A stretch of DNA of 64,000 nucleotides from Leptospira perdikensis (GTDB lineage: Bacteria > Spirochaetota > Leptospiria > Leptospirales > Leptospiraceae), in the NCBI RefSeq assembly GCF_004769575.1, contig NZ_RQGA01000003.1, forward strand, positions 620,001 through 684,000. Reading direction: 5' to 3'. The position numbers and the translations under genes are program-made. The first letter of the stretch is position 1. The number at the start of each line of letters is the position of its first letter. Positions 54,801-64,000 of the stretch are shown here, piece by piece. The notes under the pieces are model-generated. The model was not told where the DNA came from, searched no databases, and saw only the letters and a program-made list of their open reading frames with translations.

Positions 54801-56914
54801 GCGTGAAAAAATTCAATCCCATCCAATCCATCCACGAAGTCGCAACGGCTATGAACTCCACCCAAGACCCGGACGGGCTTCTTGAACTCATTTTGGATCG
54901 TTGCATCCAAATCTGCGGAGTGGAGTCGGGATCCTTAATGCTCATCGATGAAAAACACGGAGTTTTGGATGCAGTTACCTCTCGGGGGATGAACCAACAA
55001 TTACTTCGTGAAACCAAACTGAAAATTGGGCAGGGGATTACGGGTGTGGCTGCTTCTACGGGAAAAGCAAAACTCGTAAATGATGTTTCTAAAGACCCAG
55101 ATTACATTCAGGTAAAAGAAGAAATTAAATCAGAGTTAGTTGCTCCGATGATTGTAGAAGATGATATCATTGGTGTGATCTCACTAGACTCAAATCGTCT
55201 CAATGCATTTACGGCAGAGATGTTAGAAATTGTGAGTGTTCTTGCTCACCAAGCAGGGCAAATTTTTAAAAACTTACAAACCATTCGCAGTTTAGAACAA
55301 AGGACAAAAATCCAAGCAACACTCATTGAAATTTCTAAAGTGGTTAGTTCTACATTAGATCAAAATGAAGTTTTTGACTCGATTATGGTCACTATGGAAA
55401 AATCCCTTCGATTGGAGAAGGGAAGTATTGTTTTGTTTAATAAAGAAGAAGGATTACTTCGTATTGTTGCGGCCTCTGGATTATCACCTGAAGAAATTGA
55501 TAAAGGAAGTTACCAACCAGGGGAAGGTATTACTGGTAAGGTATATGAATCTGGCGAACCTATCATCATTGAATCTGTTGCGAGCCATCCCGATTTTTTA
55601 AATCGTGTTGGGTATTTGTCTCATTTTAAACATGATCCACATAACGTAAGTTTACTTTGTGCACCTATTCTTAGTGAACAAACAATGCTCGGCGTTGTGA
55701 ATGCATTTATTGTTCAAAACAAACATACAGATCTAAAATCTTTTTTGGACTTTTTGCAGGTAGTTGCCTCTATTATTTCTCAATCGATCAAAATTCAAAA
55801 TTTAGTAGAAGAAGCCAAAAAAGAAATTTCTCGTGAGAACATTCAACTCAAAAGAGAATTAAAGAATAAATATAAGTTTGGGTCACTGATCGGAAAAGCA
55901 GCGAGTATGGAAAAGATGTTTGAAAAGATCCAACTGGTTGCAGATTCCAGAGCTTCTGTTTTGATTACCGGAGAATCGGGGACAGGAAAAGAGATGATTG
56001 CCAATGCCATTCATTATAATAGTTCACGTTCCGAAAACCCGTTTATCAAAATCAATTGTGCAGCCATTCCTGAGAACCTACTCGAAAGTGAACTTTTTGG
56101 TCATAAAAAAGGATCTTTTACTGGAGCCGTTACAGATAAAAAAGGAAAGTTTGAGTTAGCAGATACAGGAACCATTTTTTTAGATGAAATCGGCGAAATG
56201 GATTTGAATCTACAATCGAAATTACTTCGTGTTTTGCAAGAACGAGAAATTGAAGCCATTGGTTCTACGAAGGCTAAAAAAGTAGATGTTCGTATCATTG
56301 CTGCTACCAATGCCGAATTAGAACAACTTGTTTCTGAGAAAAAGTTTAGAGCGGATCTTTTTTACAGATTGAATGTAGTAAAGATCAATACTCCTGCATT
56401 ACGTGATCGTGTGGAAGATATTCCACTTCTAATGAATCACTTTTTGGAAAAATATACTAAAGACAATAATAAAGTAATCAAAGGGATTTCTCGAGAAGCA
56501 TCCAAACTTTTATTAAAATATCGTTGGCCAGGTAACGTTCGTGAGTTGGAAAATGTGATCGAAAGAGCTGTGGTTCTTGCTCAAGATGAAGTTCTTAGTG
56601 AAGACGATTTTTCTGATATTCTTTCTAGTTTAGAGGATTTACCTGAACATACTGCAGAAGTAACTCAATTAAATCACGTTGAAACAGTATCAGGAACTGA
56701 ACCTTTAGATTTGGGATCGGGTCGATTGACACCCGGGCAATTAGATGGCCTTGATGGTCGTGCTATGGAAATTGTTGTCAGCGAAGTAGAATCGCGACTC
56801 ATTCAGTATGCAATGAAAAAGTTCCGTTATACAAAAACTCGGGTGGCAAAATTTTTAGGAATCAACCGAAACACTTTAGATAAAAAAATCAAAGAACTTA
56901 ATATCGAATATTAA
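54797..56914 (+). CDS. GAF-domain sigma-54-dependent transcriptional activator (NifA-like)
   Basis: 705 residues. Two GAF domains (about 15-165 and 185-335) with [20 protein letters not shown] in the first. A coiled coil leads into an AAA+ domain (about 365-590): Walker [22 protein letters not shown] (the GAFTGA sigma-54 contact loop with a Ser substitution), Walker B LDEIGEM, and [16 protein letters not shown]. The C-terminal Fis-type helix-turn-helix is [19 protein letters not shown]. It is NifA/NorR-like and likely senses a small ligand through the GAF domains. A sigma-54 promoter lies upstream, suggesting autoregulation or control by a second activator. Targets unknown. Confidence 0.95.
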   Translation: MSVKKFNPIQSIHEVATAMNSTQDPDGLLELILDRCIQICGVESGSLMLIDEKHGVLDAVTSRGMNQQLLRETKLKIGQGITGVAASTGKAKLVNDVSKDPDYIQVKEEIKSELVAPMIVEDDIIGVISLDSNRLNAFTAEMLEIVSVLAHQAGQIFKNLQTIRSLEQRTKIQATLIEISKVVSSTLDQNEVFDSIMVTMEKSLRLEKGSIVLFNKEEGLLRIVAASGLSPEEIDKGSYQPGEGITGKVYESGEPIIIESVASHPDFLNRVGYLSHFKHDPHNVSLLCAPILSEQTMLGVVNAFIVQNKHTDLKSFLDFLQVVASIISQSIKIQNLVEEAKKEISRENIQLKRELKNKYKFGSLIGKAASMEKMFEKIQLVADSRASVLITGESGTGKEMIANAIHYNSSRSENPFIKINCAAIPENLLESELFGHKKGSFTGAVTDKKGKFELADTGTIFLDEIGEMDLNLQSKLLRVLQEREIEAIGSTKAKKVDVRIIAATNAELEQLVSEKKFRADLFYRLNVVKINTPALRDRVEDIPLLMNHFLEKYTKDNNKVIKGISREASKLLLKYRWPGNVRELENVIERAVVLAQDEVLSEDDFSDILSSLEDLPEHTAEVTQLNHVETVSGTEPLDLGSGRLTPGQLDGLDGRAMEIVVSEVESRLIQYAMKKFRYTKTRVAKFLGINRNTLDKKIKELNIEY

Positions 56915-56922
56915 GTTCTAAC

Positions 56923-57723
56923 TTAGTTGGTTGGCTCAGGAAAATGATTTAAATGGGAAATTGGCCCTGTTTGGATTTCGTCTTCTAGTGTTAGGTGGAG
57001 ATACTCTTTGGCGGAACCAATAGCCTCTGGTAGATTTTTTCCGTGAGCTAGAAAGGCGGTAATGGCAGCGGAGTAGGTGCAACCGGTTCCGTGTGTATTT
57101 TTTCCTTTTAAAAACGGTTTTGAATATAGATAAGAGGATTTACCATCGAATAATACATCGGTAGCTTCCGTTGCATTTGGTAGATGGCCTCCTTTTAGAA
57201 GGACGGGAATTTTGTACTTTTGAAACAACTTCTCTGCCATCGGAACAAGTTGGTCATATTCGTGAATTTTTTCGCCGAGGAGAAGGGACGCCTCATCTAA
57301 GTTAGGTGTGACTAGTTTTGCTAGTGGCAAAAGATCCTTGGTTAAAGACTCAATTGCATCATCTTTTAAAAGTTTAGCGCCGCTAGTAGCAACCATGACT
57401 GGATCTACCACCAATTGAATGTCTGGGTTTTCGTAAAAAAATTCGGCAACGGATTCTATGATATTTGCAGAATACAACATTCCGGTTTTTGCCGCTTTGA
57501 CAGGAAAGTATCCAACAACTGCTTTTAATTGTGCCGCAACAAAGTCTGGTGAAATTTCAAAAATGTCGCTGACCCCATCTGGGTTTTGAGCGGTTAAACA
57601 AGTGAAGGCTGTGGTTCCAAAGGTAGCAAGTGAGGAAAAGGTTTTGAGATCTGCTTGGACACCGGCACCACCTCCGGAATCCGATCCCGCAACGGTTAAG
57701 GTAATGGGGAAATCTTTTTGCAT
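56923..57723 (-). CDS. thiD: Hydroxymethylpyrimidine/phosphomethylpyrimidine kinase
   Basis: 266 residues from the ATG at 57723 ([20 protein letters not shown]), one base after the upstream stop codon. ThiD features: [43 protein letters not shown], and [10 protein letters not shown] with the catalytic Cys-preceding anion hole. It phosphorylates HMP twice for thiamine synthesis. No TPP riboswitch is evident upstream because its neighbour abuts it. Confidence 0.95.
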   Translation of the reverse strand: MQKDFPITLTVAGSDSGGGAGVQADLKTFSSLATFGTTAFTCLTAQNPDGVSDIFEISPDFVAAQLKAVVGYFPVKAAKTGMLYSANIIESVAEFFYENPDIQLVVDPVMVATSGAKLLKDDAIESLTKDLLPLAKLVTPNLDEASLLLGEKIHEYDQLVPMAEKLFQKYKIPVLLKGGHLPNATEATDVLFDGKSSYLYSKPFLKGKNTHGTGCTYSAAITAFLAHGKNLPEAIGSAKEYLHLTLEDEIQTGPISHLNHFPEPTN

Positions 57724-57724
57724 A

Positions 57725-58063
57725 TTATGGAAACCATCCGTACTTGTCAAAATTTAAGGTATCATTGTTTAAATCAAAGGAAACACCTTCTGATTGCAGG
57801 ATTTTTTTTTGTAAGGAAGCTCGGAAACCATCCCCTCGAAAGGAAATTTGCCCTTTTGCATTGATTACTCGTTGCCAAGGGACTTTTTGTTCCATTTCTT
57901 TTTTGAGAGCATTCAAAGCATATCCAACGGCCCGTGCGGCTCTAGGACTTCCTAGAAGTAATGCGATATGCCCATAGGTCGTTACCTTTCCTTTGGGAAT
58001 TTTTTTTACAACTGCGTAAACAGAATCGTAAAAATTCGTACTTTTAGTTTTAGCTGTGTCCAT
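57725..58063 (-). CDS. Alkyltransferase-like (ATL) DNA-binding protein
   Basis: 112 residues, MGMT-family fold only. [20 protein letters not shown] and [13 protein letters not shown] are the DNA-binding helix-turn-helix. The active-site PCHRV is replaced by PWQRV, with Trp for the acceptor Cys, which is the defining feature of alkyltransferase-like proteins. These bind O6-alkylguanine and recruit nucleotide-excision repair rather than removing the alkyl group. It precedes thiD by one base. Confidence 0.92.
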   Translation of the reverse strand: MDTAKTKSTNFYDSVYAVVKKIPKGKVTTYGHIALLLGSPRAARAVGYALNALKKEMEQKVPWQRVINAKGQISFRGDGFRASLQKKILQSEGVSFDLNNDTLNFDKYGWFP

Positions 58064-58130
58064 TGAATTTGGATTTATATCCTAATTATTTAAATCTTTT
58101 GTAAATTCCTTTTTAAAAGTTATCGGCGAA

Positions 58131-59009
58131 ATGAAAATCTCAGAATACGCAAAACATTTGTTACTTGCTCCAAATTTGGAAGATAAACTTTTACCTCCTA
58201 GTCGTCCTTGGGATGAGGAAACAGATTTTACACCCTTACGCATCGAAACTCCGGGCCGCTCTACTAAACTCCAGTTCTCTGATAAAAAAGTAAAAATTCC
58301 GCGTTTAGAACATCTAGGTTTAGTATCCAATAGAGGACTAAGCCTCCATCATTTTGCCAATCATGAACTGATGGCAATTGAATTGTTTGCATGGGCTCTT
58401 TTAGCTTTTCCTTCTGCACCAAAATCAGTGCGGAATGGATTTCTAAAAACAATCGAAGAAGAACAAACACATCTAAAACTGTATTTACATCGAATGAGAG
58501 AGTTCGGCGTTGATTTTGGTGACCTTCCATTGAATTATATTTTTTGGAAACAACTCGGCCAATTTGGAAGTTTGGAATCATTTGCTGCAGTGATGTCGGT
58601 TTCCTTTGAGGGGGCGAATTTAGATTATGCTCAAGTATATGCTCAAGTTTTTTCTTACTTCGGTGACAAAGAAACATCGGATCTCATGATCACGATTTTT
58701 GAAGATGAAATCAAACATGTAAAAAGAGGACTTCGTGCCTTCGAACACTCTGTCCCGGAAAACAAAAATCAATGGGAACATTATCTTTCTCTCATTAAAT
58801 TCCCATTCACTCCGAGGAGGGCGAAGGGTTATCTTTATCTTCCTGAAACAAGATCCCTTGCGGGTATGAATCCAGAGTTCATTCAGTCCCTTGGTCGTTA
58901 TGAAGATGAGTATACGGGTCGTGTGAACTTGGAATCCGTAAAAAAATTCGGACTGGGAGAGACCATACTTCGAAAAAACAGACTTGATTCTCCATTGCGA
59001 AGTCCTTAG
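58131..59009 (+). CDS. DUF455 family ferritin-like protein
   Basis: 292 residues. Likely di-iron ligands lie in HHFANHELMAIELFAWALLA, TIEEEQTHLKLYLHRM, SFEGANLDYAQ and FEDEIKHVKRGL, spaced as in a four-helix ferritin-like bundle of the DUF455 family. The biochemical role of DUF455 is not established. It precedes a c-type cytochrome gene by 21 bases, which hints at a redox or iron link. Confidence 0.88.
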   Translation: MKISEYAKHLLLAPNLEDKLLPPSRPWDEETDFTPLRIETPGRSTKLQFSDKKVKIPRLEHLGLVSNRGLSLHHFANHELMAIELFAWALLAFPSAPKSVRNGFLKTIEEEQTHLKLYLHRMREFGVDFGDLPLNYIFWKQLGQFGSLESFAAVMSVSFEGANLDYAQVYAQVFSYFGDKETSDLMITIFEDEIKHVKRGLRAFEHSVPENKNQWEHYLSLIKFPFTPRRAKGYLYLPETRSLAGMNPEFIQSLGRYEDEYTGRVNLESVKKFGLGETILRKNRLDSPLRSP

Positions 59010-59030
59010 AATTCCTAACGGACGGTGACT

Positions 59031-59432
59031 ATGAAATTGAGAATGATGTTGAGTTTATTATTGTTTTTCTCTGCACTCGGAATTGTACTGAATGCGGAAA
59101 AAAAAGCTAATTCTTCTGTTGAAATGAACCTTCATGATTTTATGGAGGACTTTACCAAACCGGCAACTAAGTTGTACGACAAAAAAGACAATGCAGACTA
59201 TCTCAATAAAATCTTAGAAAAAGTTCCTGATATGGCACCGGATGATCAAAAAGCAGAATGGAAAGAAATCATAGATGCTAAATTGGCCGTGGGAAAACCA
59301 GATGAAACATGTAAGTCTTGCCATACAAAATTTAAGAAAGAATACAAAGCTAAGTATAGAAAAAAACTAATCCCGATCCCAGAAGACCTTCTTGGGTTTC
59401 CTAAAGAAATCAAAGAGTTGTTAAAGAAGTAA
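59031..59432 (+). CDS. Secreted c-type cytochrome-like protein
   Basis: 133 residues from the ATG at 59031, with GGACGG about seven bases upstream (the GTG two codons earlier is also in frame). Signal peptide with cleavage near LNAE. A single heme-binding CKSCH motif lies at about residue 96 from the signal start, followed by ~30 Lys-rich residues. Helical with many Lys; the heme motif towards the C-terminus resembles cytochrome c', although the chain after it is longer. Expected periplasmic. Confidence 0.8.
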   Translation: MKLRMMLSLLLFFSALGIVLNAEKKANSSVEMNLHDFMEDFTKPATKLYDKKDNADYLNKILEKVPDMAPDDQKAEWKEIIDAKLAVGKPDETCKSCHTKFKKEYKAKYRKKLIPIPEDLLGFPKEIKELLKK

Positions 59433-59442
59433 ACTGGTCCTT

Positions 59443-59464
59443 TTGCTCCGGTTTTACGGAGCAA
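59443..59464 (+). promoter_or_regulatory. Hairpin burying the porin ribosome binding site
   Basis: A perfect 8 bp stem TTGCTCCG/CGGAGCAA with a 6-base loop GTTTTA. The right arm holds CGGAG, which is the ribosome binding site of the porin (ATG at 59470). No T run follows, so it is not a normal terminator. Confidence 0.6.
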
Positions 59465-59469
59465 GATAC

Positions 59470-60687
59470 ATGATACAATTAGGGTTTTTTAAATCTTCAA
59501 TCTTCCTATGCAGTTTGTTCCTTTGTTTTTCGGTATTGAATGCCGAAGAACTGAACCAACAAAAGAAAGAGGAAACTATACCTTCGCCACCACCAAATCC
59601 ACTTCCTGCTAGTTTGAAGTTTGGTGCCTTTGTCGATACCTATTATTCTCACAACGCAAATCACCCCATCTCGAAAGAACGACAATTCACCACACAAGCT
59701 GTTCGTAATGATGAGTTTAATATTAACTTAGGATTTGTGGATGCCAAATGGCAGGAAGAAAAGGTAAGAGGGCGAATTGCTTTGCAGTTTGGAACATCAG
59801 TAAACACTAATTATGCGCCTGAATCCAATAAAGATGTCAGTTCCAACCAAAATTCAGTAAAACACATTCAGGAAGCATATGTAGGTTTTAAAATAACAAA
59901 AGATACTTGGGTGGATGCGGGAATCTATTTTGGTCATATCGGTCACGAGTCTTGGATTTCATCGGACAACTGGAATTATACTCGGGCATTGGCTCTAGAT
60001 TACGTTCCTTATTATTCCTCTGGGGTTCGGGTCACAACAAAGTTTACCGATAAATTTCAATTTCAATTTCATGTGATGAATGGTTGGCAAAATATCACAG
60101 ACCAAAACAAAGATAAATCGCTAGGAACTCAGTTTAAGTTTTTTCTAACACCAAATTTTACAATTACTGCGAATCAATTTGCTGGTAACGAAGCTCCCGA
60201 TTTCGAACGCAAACAAACAAGGTTTTATAACAATACAATTCTCGAGTGGAAGGCATTGGATTGGTTGTCCTTTGCTGCTTCCGGTGACGTTGGCGCACAA
60301 AAGGCTAAAGAATCATTTCAATATGAACCTTGGTGGAAGGAAGTCAATCCAACACTTGGAATATATACGAATAGGGAGTCGGGAGTATACAACCAGTGGT
60401 ACCATGGAACATTCTGGGCCAGTTTTCGGTATGAAGCTTTATACCGTTTGAGTTTTCGTGTAGAAAGGTTTTATGATCCAAAACAAGTGATGGCAACGAC
60501 TTATACACGAAATGGATTTATGACCAATGGTTATACAATGACTTTTGATTTTTTAGAATGGAATCCAGGCCTCGTTCGTTTTGAAGTCATCCAAAGAGAA
60601 TCAATGGACCCTGTATTTGAAACGGATAAAAACAAACATACTCGTGTTGAACGTTTATTTGTTGCGGCAGCCTCTGTTCGATTTTAA
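59470..60687 (+). CDS. Outer membrane beta-barrel porin, BBP2 (OmpL-like) family
   Basis: 405 residues from the ATG at 59470; an upstream in-frame ATG at 59443 sits inside the hairpin. Signal peptide ends SVLNAEE. The mature chain is rich in alternating hydrophobic/aromatic strands: LKFGAFVDTYYSHNANHP, FNINLGFVDAKW, VDAGIYFGHIGHESW, and a C-terminal strand ending AAASVRF with terminal Phe. It fits the BBP2 putative porin family. Probably a general or anion-selective porin. Its translation start lies in a hairpin. Confidence 0.85.
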   Translation: MIQLGFFKSSIFLCSLFLCFSVLNAEELNQQKKEETIPSPPPNPLPASLKFGAFVDTYYSHNANHPISKERQFTTQAVRNDEFNINLGFVDAKWQEEKVRGRIALQFGTSVNTNYAPESNKDVSSNQNSVKHIQEAYVGFKITKDTWVDAGIYFGHIGHESWISSDNWNYTRALALDYVPYYSSGVRVTTKFTDKFQFQFHVMNGWQNITDQNKDKSLGTQFKFFLTPNFTITANQFAGNEAPDFERKQTRFYNNTILEWKALDWLSFAASGDVGAQKAKESFQYEPWWKEVNPTLGIYTNRESGVYNQWYHGTFWASFRYEALYRLSFRVERFYDPKQVMATTYTRNGFMTNGYTMTFDFLEWNPGLVRFEVIQRESMDPVFETDKNKHTRVERLFVAAASVRF

Positions 60688-60723
60688 GAAAAAACTCCAA
60701 ACCACTATAACTGGTTTGGAGTT
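60688..60723 (-). terminator. Intrinsic terminator of the RND pump gene
   Basis: A 12 bp perfect stem AACTCCAAACCA/TGGTTTGGAGTT (60693-60723) with a 7-base loop. On the minus strand it is followed by a T-rich run (AAGAAAAAA on the plus strand). It also sits after the convergent porin gene and may serve both. Confidence 0.85.
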
Positions 60724-60765
60724 AAGATAGGAGATGGGAGCCAATGCTCCCGAATGGATAGACTT

Positions 60766-63700
60766 TTACTTTTTCTTCTTTGTTGAAGATGTTGTTTTCT
60801 TTTTTTTGTTTGTTGTAGGTTCCTCATCTTCTGCTTCATCGTCTAGGTGAAGGAAATGTTGTTTTTCTGTTTCACTTAAATGATTGTGTTCCGATGTATG
60901 AACTTGATCTGACCAAATTTCATTTGGATCATACCCTAAATCTTTCTTCACTTTAGTTTTTTGTTTTTTAGGACCTTCACCCATGATGAGGATGTATAAA
61001 CTTGGCATCACCGTTAATACTAAAAGTAATGCGGAAGCAAGTCCCCCAACCATAACAGTTGCTAAAGGTCTTTGTACGTCAGATCCTACTCCCGTTCCGA
61101 GAGTGGCTGGAATGAGTCCTAACATCGCAAGTAACATAGTCATGAGTCGAGGTCGTAATTGTGTTACTGCCGAATAAATTGATGCATCCCTGATGGTCAT
61201 TCTCGGATTGTCCCTTAACATATGGTTGGCTTTGGAAACAAATAAGATACCAGCCATAGTTGCAATTCCAAAAAGTGAAATGAATCCAACACCTGCTGAT
61301 ACGTTGAAATAATATCCACGGGCTAATAGTGCATAAATCCCACCGAGTAAGGACAACGGAATACAGGAAAGTGCAATAGCCACTGACTTTAGATCACGAT
61401 ACAATAGGTATAACAAAGTGAAGATGATCCCGATGGTTAATGGAATCACAATCGCTAGCTGTTTACCCACACGTGCGAGGTTTTCATACTGACCACCGTA
61501 TTTGACTTCATATCCTTCTGGAATCTTAACTTCTTTGGTTACACGTTTTCTAAGTTCATTTACGAAACCACCTTGGTCTCTTCCCCGAACATTCGTCCTG
61601 ACGGTGATGGTTCTTTTTCCATCCTGTCTAAAAATCATAGTCGGTGCATCTTCCTGTGTGATCTCAGCTAACTCTGATAATGGTAACCTTTCGCCAGTAG
61701 GAGAGATGATAGGAATACTTGCAATCTCACGTGCTGATTCTCTGTAGTCTTTTGAAAATCGAACTGCGATACCGAAGACAGCCCTATCTTTGGGAGGAGT
61801 GTCCATAGGCCCTTCGTATAAATTACTCACAGGTTCCATACCAACGGCAGCAACGATCACCTTTTGAATGTCATCTACGTTAATTCCATAACGAGCTGCT
61901 TTTTCACGTTTGATACGAATGACAAGCTGCGGTGCTGGAGCCTCTTGTTCGATCCCGAACTCACTGGCTCCTTTCATCGTTGAGATGATTTCAACAATTT
62001 CTTTGGAAATACGTCGCATCTCTGTTAAATCTTGGCCCGCAACAAATACTGCTAAGTCGGCAATGGTTCCCATAATGGCCTCGGACAAGTTGTCCATAAT
62101 TGGCTGGGAAAAACTCACACGAACCCCAGGAAGTCCCGCTTCTAGGTTATCTCTCATACGTAGTAATAACTGTTCTTTGGTAATATGTTCTTTCCACTGG
62201 TTATAATCTTTCAAACCAACATATACTTCCAAACGGTTTGGAGGTAGTGGATCTGTTCCATCATCGTTACGTCCATACTGCGATAAGATCACGTTTACTT
62301 GTTCATTCGTATAAATAATTTTTCTTACTTTCGGAATGAATTTTTTGGCTTCTGGAAGTGAGATACCTACAGGAAAATACAAACGTAAAGTAAATCCCCC
62401 TTCATCCAAGGAAGGAAGGAATTCTGTTCCCAGTGCCATCACTCCCGCCACAAGAAGGGCACCTACTGTTGAGAAGGCGATAGTAACAACTTTTTTAGAA
62501 CGAGCGACTAGATAGAGTACGATTTTTTCATACTTGGCTTCAATCCAATCGTATGTAGGGTTTGGTCCACCAACTCGTTCTTTTTCATCACCATCAAAGT
62601 ATCTCTTGTAAAAGAAAGACATGGCAACTGGTACCACAGTCATTGTGAATAACAATGCACCAAAGATGGCAAAAGAAAGTGTAAATGCCATTGGTTTGAA
62701 AAGGCGACCTTCAATTCTTTCGAAAGAGAAAATCGGTAAATAAGCTAAGATGATAATGAGAATCGCAAAAAGGATCTCAGTTCCCACTTCGGAAGCACAT
62801 TCATAAGTAAATTTTAGAATTCCTTTTGCTTTTTCGACCGGTGTGGCTTCTTGGTACCTTCGCATGATGTTTTCGACCATCACCACCGTACTATCGACCA
62901 CGATACCAAAGTCTATGGCACCTAGTGAAAGTAAACTTGCGGAAATTCCAACAGAATTCATCATACTGAATGAAAAGAGGAGAGCAAATGGAATGGTAGC
63001 AACCACAACTGCAGCTGCTCGAAAACTTCTAACGAAGAAAAAGACAACAAGACTGACTACGGCAATCCCTTCTAAAAGAGTTTTACCAACAGTACGTAAT
63101 GTATAGTTAACCAAATCTGCACGGTCGTAGGTATTTCTTAATCGAGTACCATCTGGCATGTATTTTTCATTGATTTCATCTACTTTGGCTCTAACTCTTT
63201 CGCCAAACGCATTGGGTTCATTCCAACGACGCATAGCCACGAGACCCTGCACTGCGGAATCGACGTCAATCAAACCTTCTTTGTCGTTTTGAATTGTGTA
63301 TCCTAAAATACCAGAAGGGATTGGGTGAGAGATTTCCACAGAGCCAATATTTCTGATAAAAACGGGAACTCCATTTACGTTTTTGACTACAATGTCTTCG
63401 ATTTGTTTTGGATCACGAATGGCACCTAACGACCTGATGGGTAGTGATTGTTCCCCTTGTAATAGGAAGTTACCACCTGTGTTCAGGTTGTTTCTTTGGA
63501 TGGCTTCAATGACATCCGATACGGTAACTTTGTAACGAATTAGTTTGTCCGGTGTAGTCACCACATGGAATTGTTTTGGTAGTCCACCAAACGTAATTAC
63601 ATCGGCAATCCCTGAAACTTGAAGTAACTTAGGAATAACGATCCAGTCTTGAATGGTTCTTAGGTCCATCGGAGTGTGTGTTCCGCTGGTGGATTCAACC

Positions 63701-64000
63701 ACATAACGATACACTTCCCCAACAGGAGAACTCATCGGTGCCAGTGTTGGTTCGACTTCATCTGGGATGACGGCATCTCGAACTTTTTCCATAAGTCGCA
63801 TACGAGCAAAATAGTCGTCTGTTCCTTCTTCAAATACGAATTGGAATACAACGAGTCCGTTGATGGTTCTAGATCTACGTACGATCACATTGGGAGTTGA
63901 GTGAAGAACCCGCTCAATAGGCATGGTGACTCGTTCTTCCACTTCCAACGTAGCTTTTCCTGGAAATTTTGCGACTAAACGAACTTGAGTATCTGCAATA
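60766..64000 (-). CDS. CzcA/CusA-type heavy-metal RND efflux pump, 5' end outside window
   Basis: About 1,077 residues are present and the frame is open at the window edge, so the N-terminus is missing; an internal TTG at 63948 gives 1,060 residues but sits in the conserved N-terminal block [18 protein letters not shown] features: [67 protein letters not shown], and two sets of transmembrane helices. It exports metal ions such as Cu/Ag or Zn/Co/Cd using the proton gradient. The cytoplasmic tail carries several His ([15 protein letters not shown]), acidic residues and a Lys-rich end. No CzcB/CzcC genes are visible downstream. Confidence 0.93.
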   Translation of the reverse strand, partial: IADTQVRLVAKFPGKATLEVEERVTMPIERVLHSTPNVIVRRSRTINGLVVFQFVFEEGTDDYFARMRLMEKVRDAVIPDEVEPTLAPMSSPVGEVYRYVVESTSGTHTPMDLRTIQDWIVIPKLLQVSGIADVITFGGLPKQFHVVTTPDKLIRYKVTVSDVIEAIQRNNLNTGGNFLLQGEQSLPIRSLGAIRDPKQIEDIVVKNVNGVPVFIRNIGSVEISHPIPSGILGYTIQNDKEGLIDVDSAVQGLVAMRRWNEPNAFGERVRAKVDEINEKYMPDGTRLRNTYDRADLVNYTLRTVGKTLLEGIAVVSLVVFFFVRSFRAAAVVVATIPFALLFSFSMMNSVGISASLLSLGAIDFGIVVDSTVVMVENIMRRYQEATPVEKAKGILKFTYECASEVGTEILFAILIIILAYLPIFSFERIEGRLFKPMAFTLSFAIFGALLFTMTVVPVAMSFFYKRYFDGDEKERVGGPNPTYDWIEAKYEKIVLYLVARSKKVVTIAFSTVGALLVAGVMALGTEFLPSLDEGGFTLRLYFPVGISLPEAKKFIPKVRKIIYTNEQVNVILSQYGRNDDGTDPLPPNRLEVYVGLKDYNQWKEHITKEQLLLRMRDNLEAGLPGVRVSFSQPIMDNLSEAIMGTIADLAVFVAGQDLTEMRRISKEIVEIISTMKGASEFGIEQEAPAPQLVIRIKREKAARYGINVDDIQKVIVAAVGMEPVSNLYEGPMDTPPKDRAVFGIAVRFSKDYRESAREIASIPIISPTGERLPLSELAEITQEDAPTMIFRQDGKRTITVRTNVRGRDQGGFVNELRKRVTKEVKIPEGYEVKYGGQYENLARVGKQLAIVIPLTIGIIFTLLYLLYRDLKSVAIALSCIPLSLLGGIYALLARGYYFNVSAGVGFISLFGIATMAGILFVSKANHMLRDNPRMTIRDASIYSAVTQLRPRLMTMLLAMLGLIPATLGTGVGSDVQRPLATVMVGGLASALLLVLTVMPSLYILIMGEGPKKQKTKVKKDLGYDPNEIWSDQVHTSEHNHLSETEKQHFLHLDDEAEDEEPTTNKKKKTTSSTKKKK

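Noticed and set aside
1..64000. Mobile elements, prophage, CRISPR, integrase sites
   Set aside because: No transposase, integrase, phage structural gene, terminal inverted repeats or atypical base composition blocks were seen.

Overview
The window reads as a contiguous stretch of a Leptospira chromosome, most likely from the saprophytic clade. Base composition is AT-rich (roughly 39% GC by eye). The gene content is typical of that genus: DUF1574 next to an MBOAT acyltransferase, DUF2225, FecR-domain proteins beside a class III cyclase, several SpoIIE-type phosphatases, spirochaetal lipoproteins with loose lipoboxes, and lone BBP2 and Omp85 barrels. No insertion sequence, prophage, CRISPR array or rRNA operon was seen. 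Genes are tightly packed, with many 1-4 bp junctions and frequent TTG/GTG starts. No gene-free stretch exceeds 300 bases; the longest is about 247 bases before the sigma-54 activator.

Layout. 1-2.7 kb: a thiolase-like gene cut by the window edge, followed on the minus strand by three uncharacterised genes. 2.8-10.5 kb: rpsT, tRNA-Val, then a long plus-strand run glmM-glmS-glmU-like-hydrolase-mccB-STAS, which covers UDP-GlcNAc precursor synthesis and one subunit of methylcrotonyl-CoA carboxylase. 10.5-14.3 kb: DJ-1/PfpI, HtrA/DegQ, RuvB and a TonB-like protein. 14.3-18 kb: minus-strand small protein, serine hydrolase, SufE, lipoprotein and TPR-like gene, with a 59-residue zinc-ribbon gene starting divergently. 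18-24 kb: TPR protein, RsmD-like methyltransferase, PBP1C-like synthase, thioesterase, membrane SpoIIE phosphatase and LptF/G permease. 24-26.4 kb: a pair that resembles mycobacterial DprE1/DprE2. 26.5-29.6 kb: NYN nuclease, MBOAT and DUF1574. 29.5-35 kb: an operon of adenylate/guanylate cyclase, FecR protein and envelope proteins. 35-38.7 kb: lipoprotein, barrel, TruA, DUF2225. 38.8-45.5 kb: a secreted protein, a PlsC acyltransferase, a large fusion of dead isochorismatase, kinase and phosphatase, a small secreted 11-residue-repeat protein, and an LtaS-like sulfatase. 45.6-49.9 kb: split methylcrotonyl-CoA carboxylase alpha subunit (two genes), Omp85-like barrel, DUF1566 lipoprotein. 50-54.5 kb: SprA-like metalloprotease, EngB, a frameshifted tilS, and a GAF/SpoIIE phosphatase. 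54.6-58 kb: GAF-AAA+ sigma-54 activator behind a sigma-54-like promoter, ThiD, and an alkyltransferase-like protein. 58-64 kb: DUF455 ferritin-like protein, c-type cytochrome, BBP2 porin, and a heavy-metal RND pump that runs off the window.

The most notable items are: tilS interrupted at a run of ten A residues; the pseudo-isochorismatase/kinase/phosphatase fusion transcribed divergently from a probable knotted-fold (septoil-type) repeat protein; a DprE1/DprE2-like pair in a spirochaete; a sigma-54 promoter directly upstream of a sigma-54 activator; a methylcrotonyl-CoA carboxylase split over three genes in two places; and a perfect hairpin that buries the ribosome binding site of a porin.
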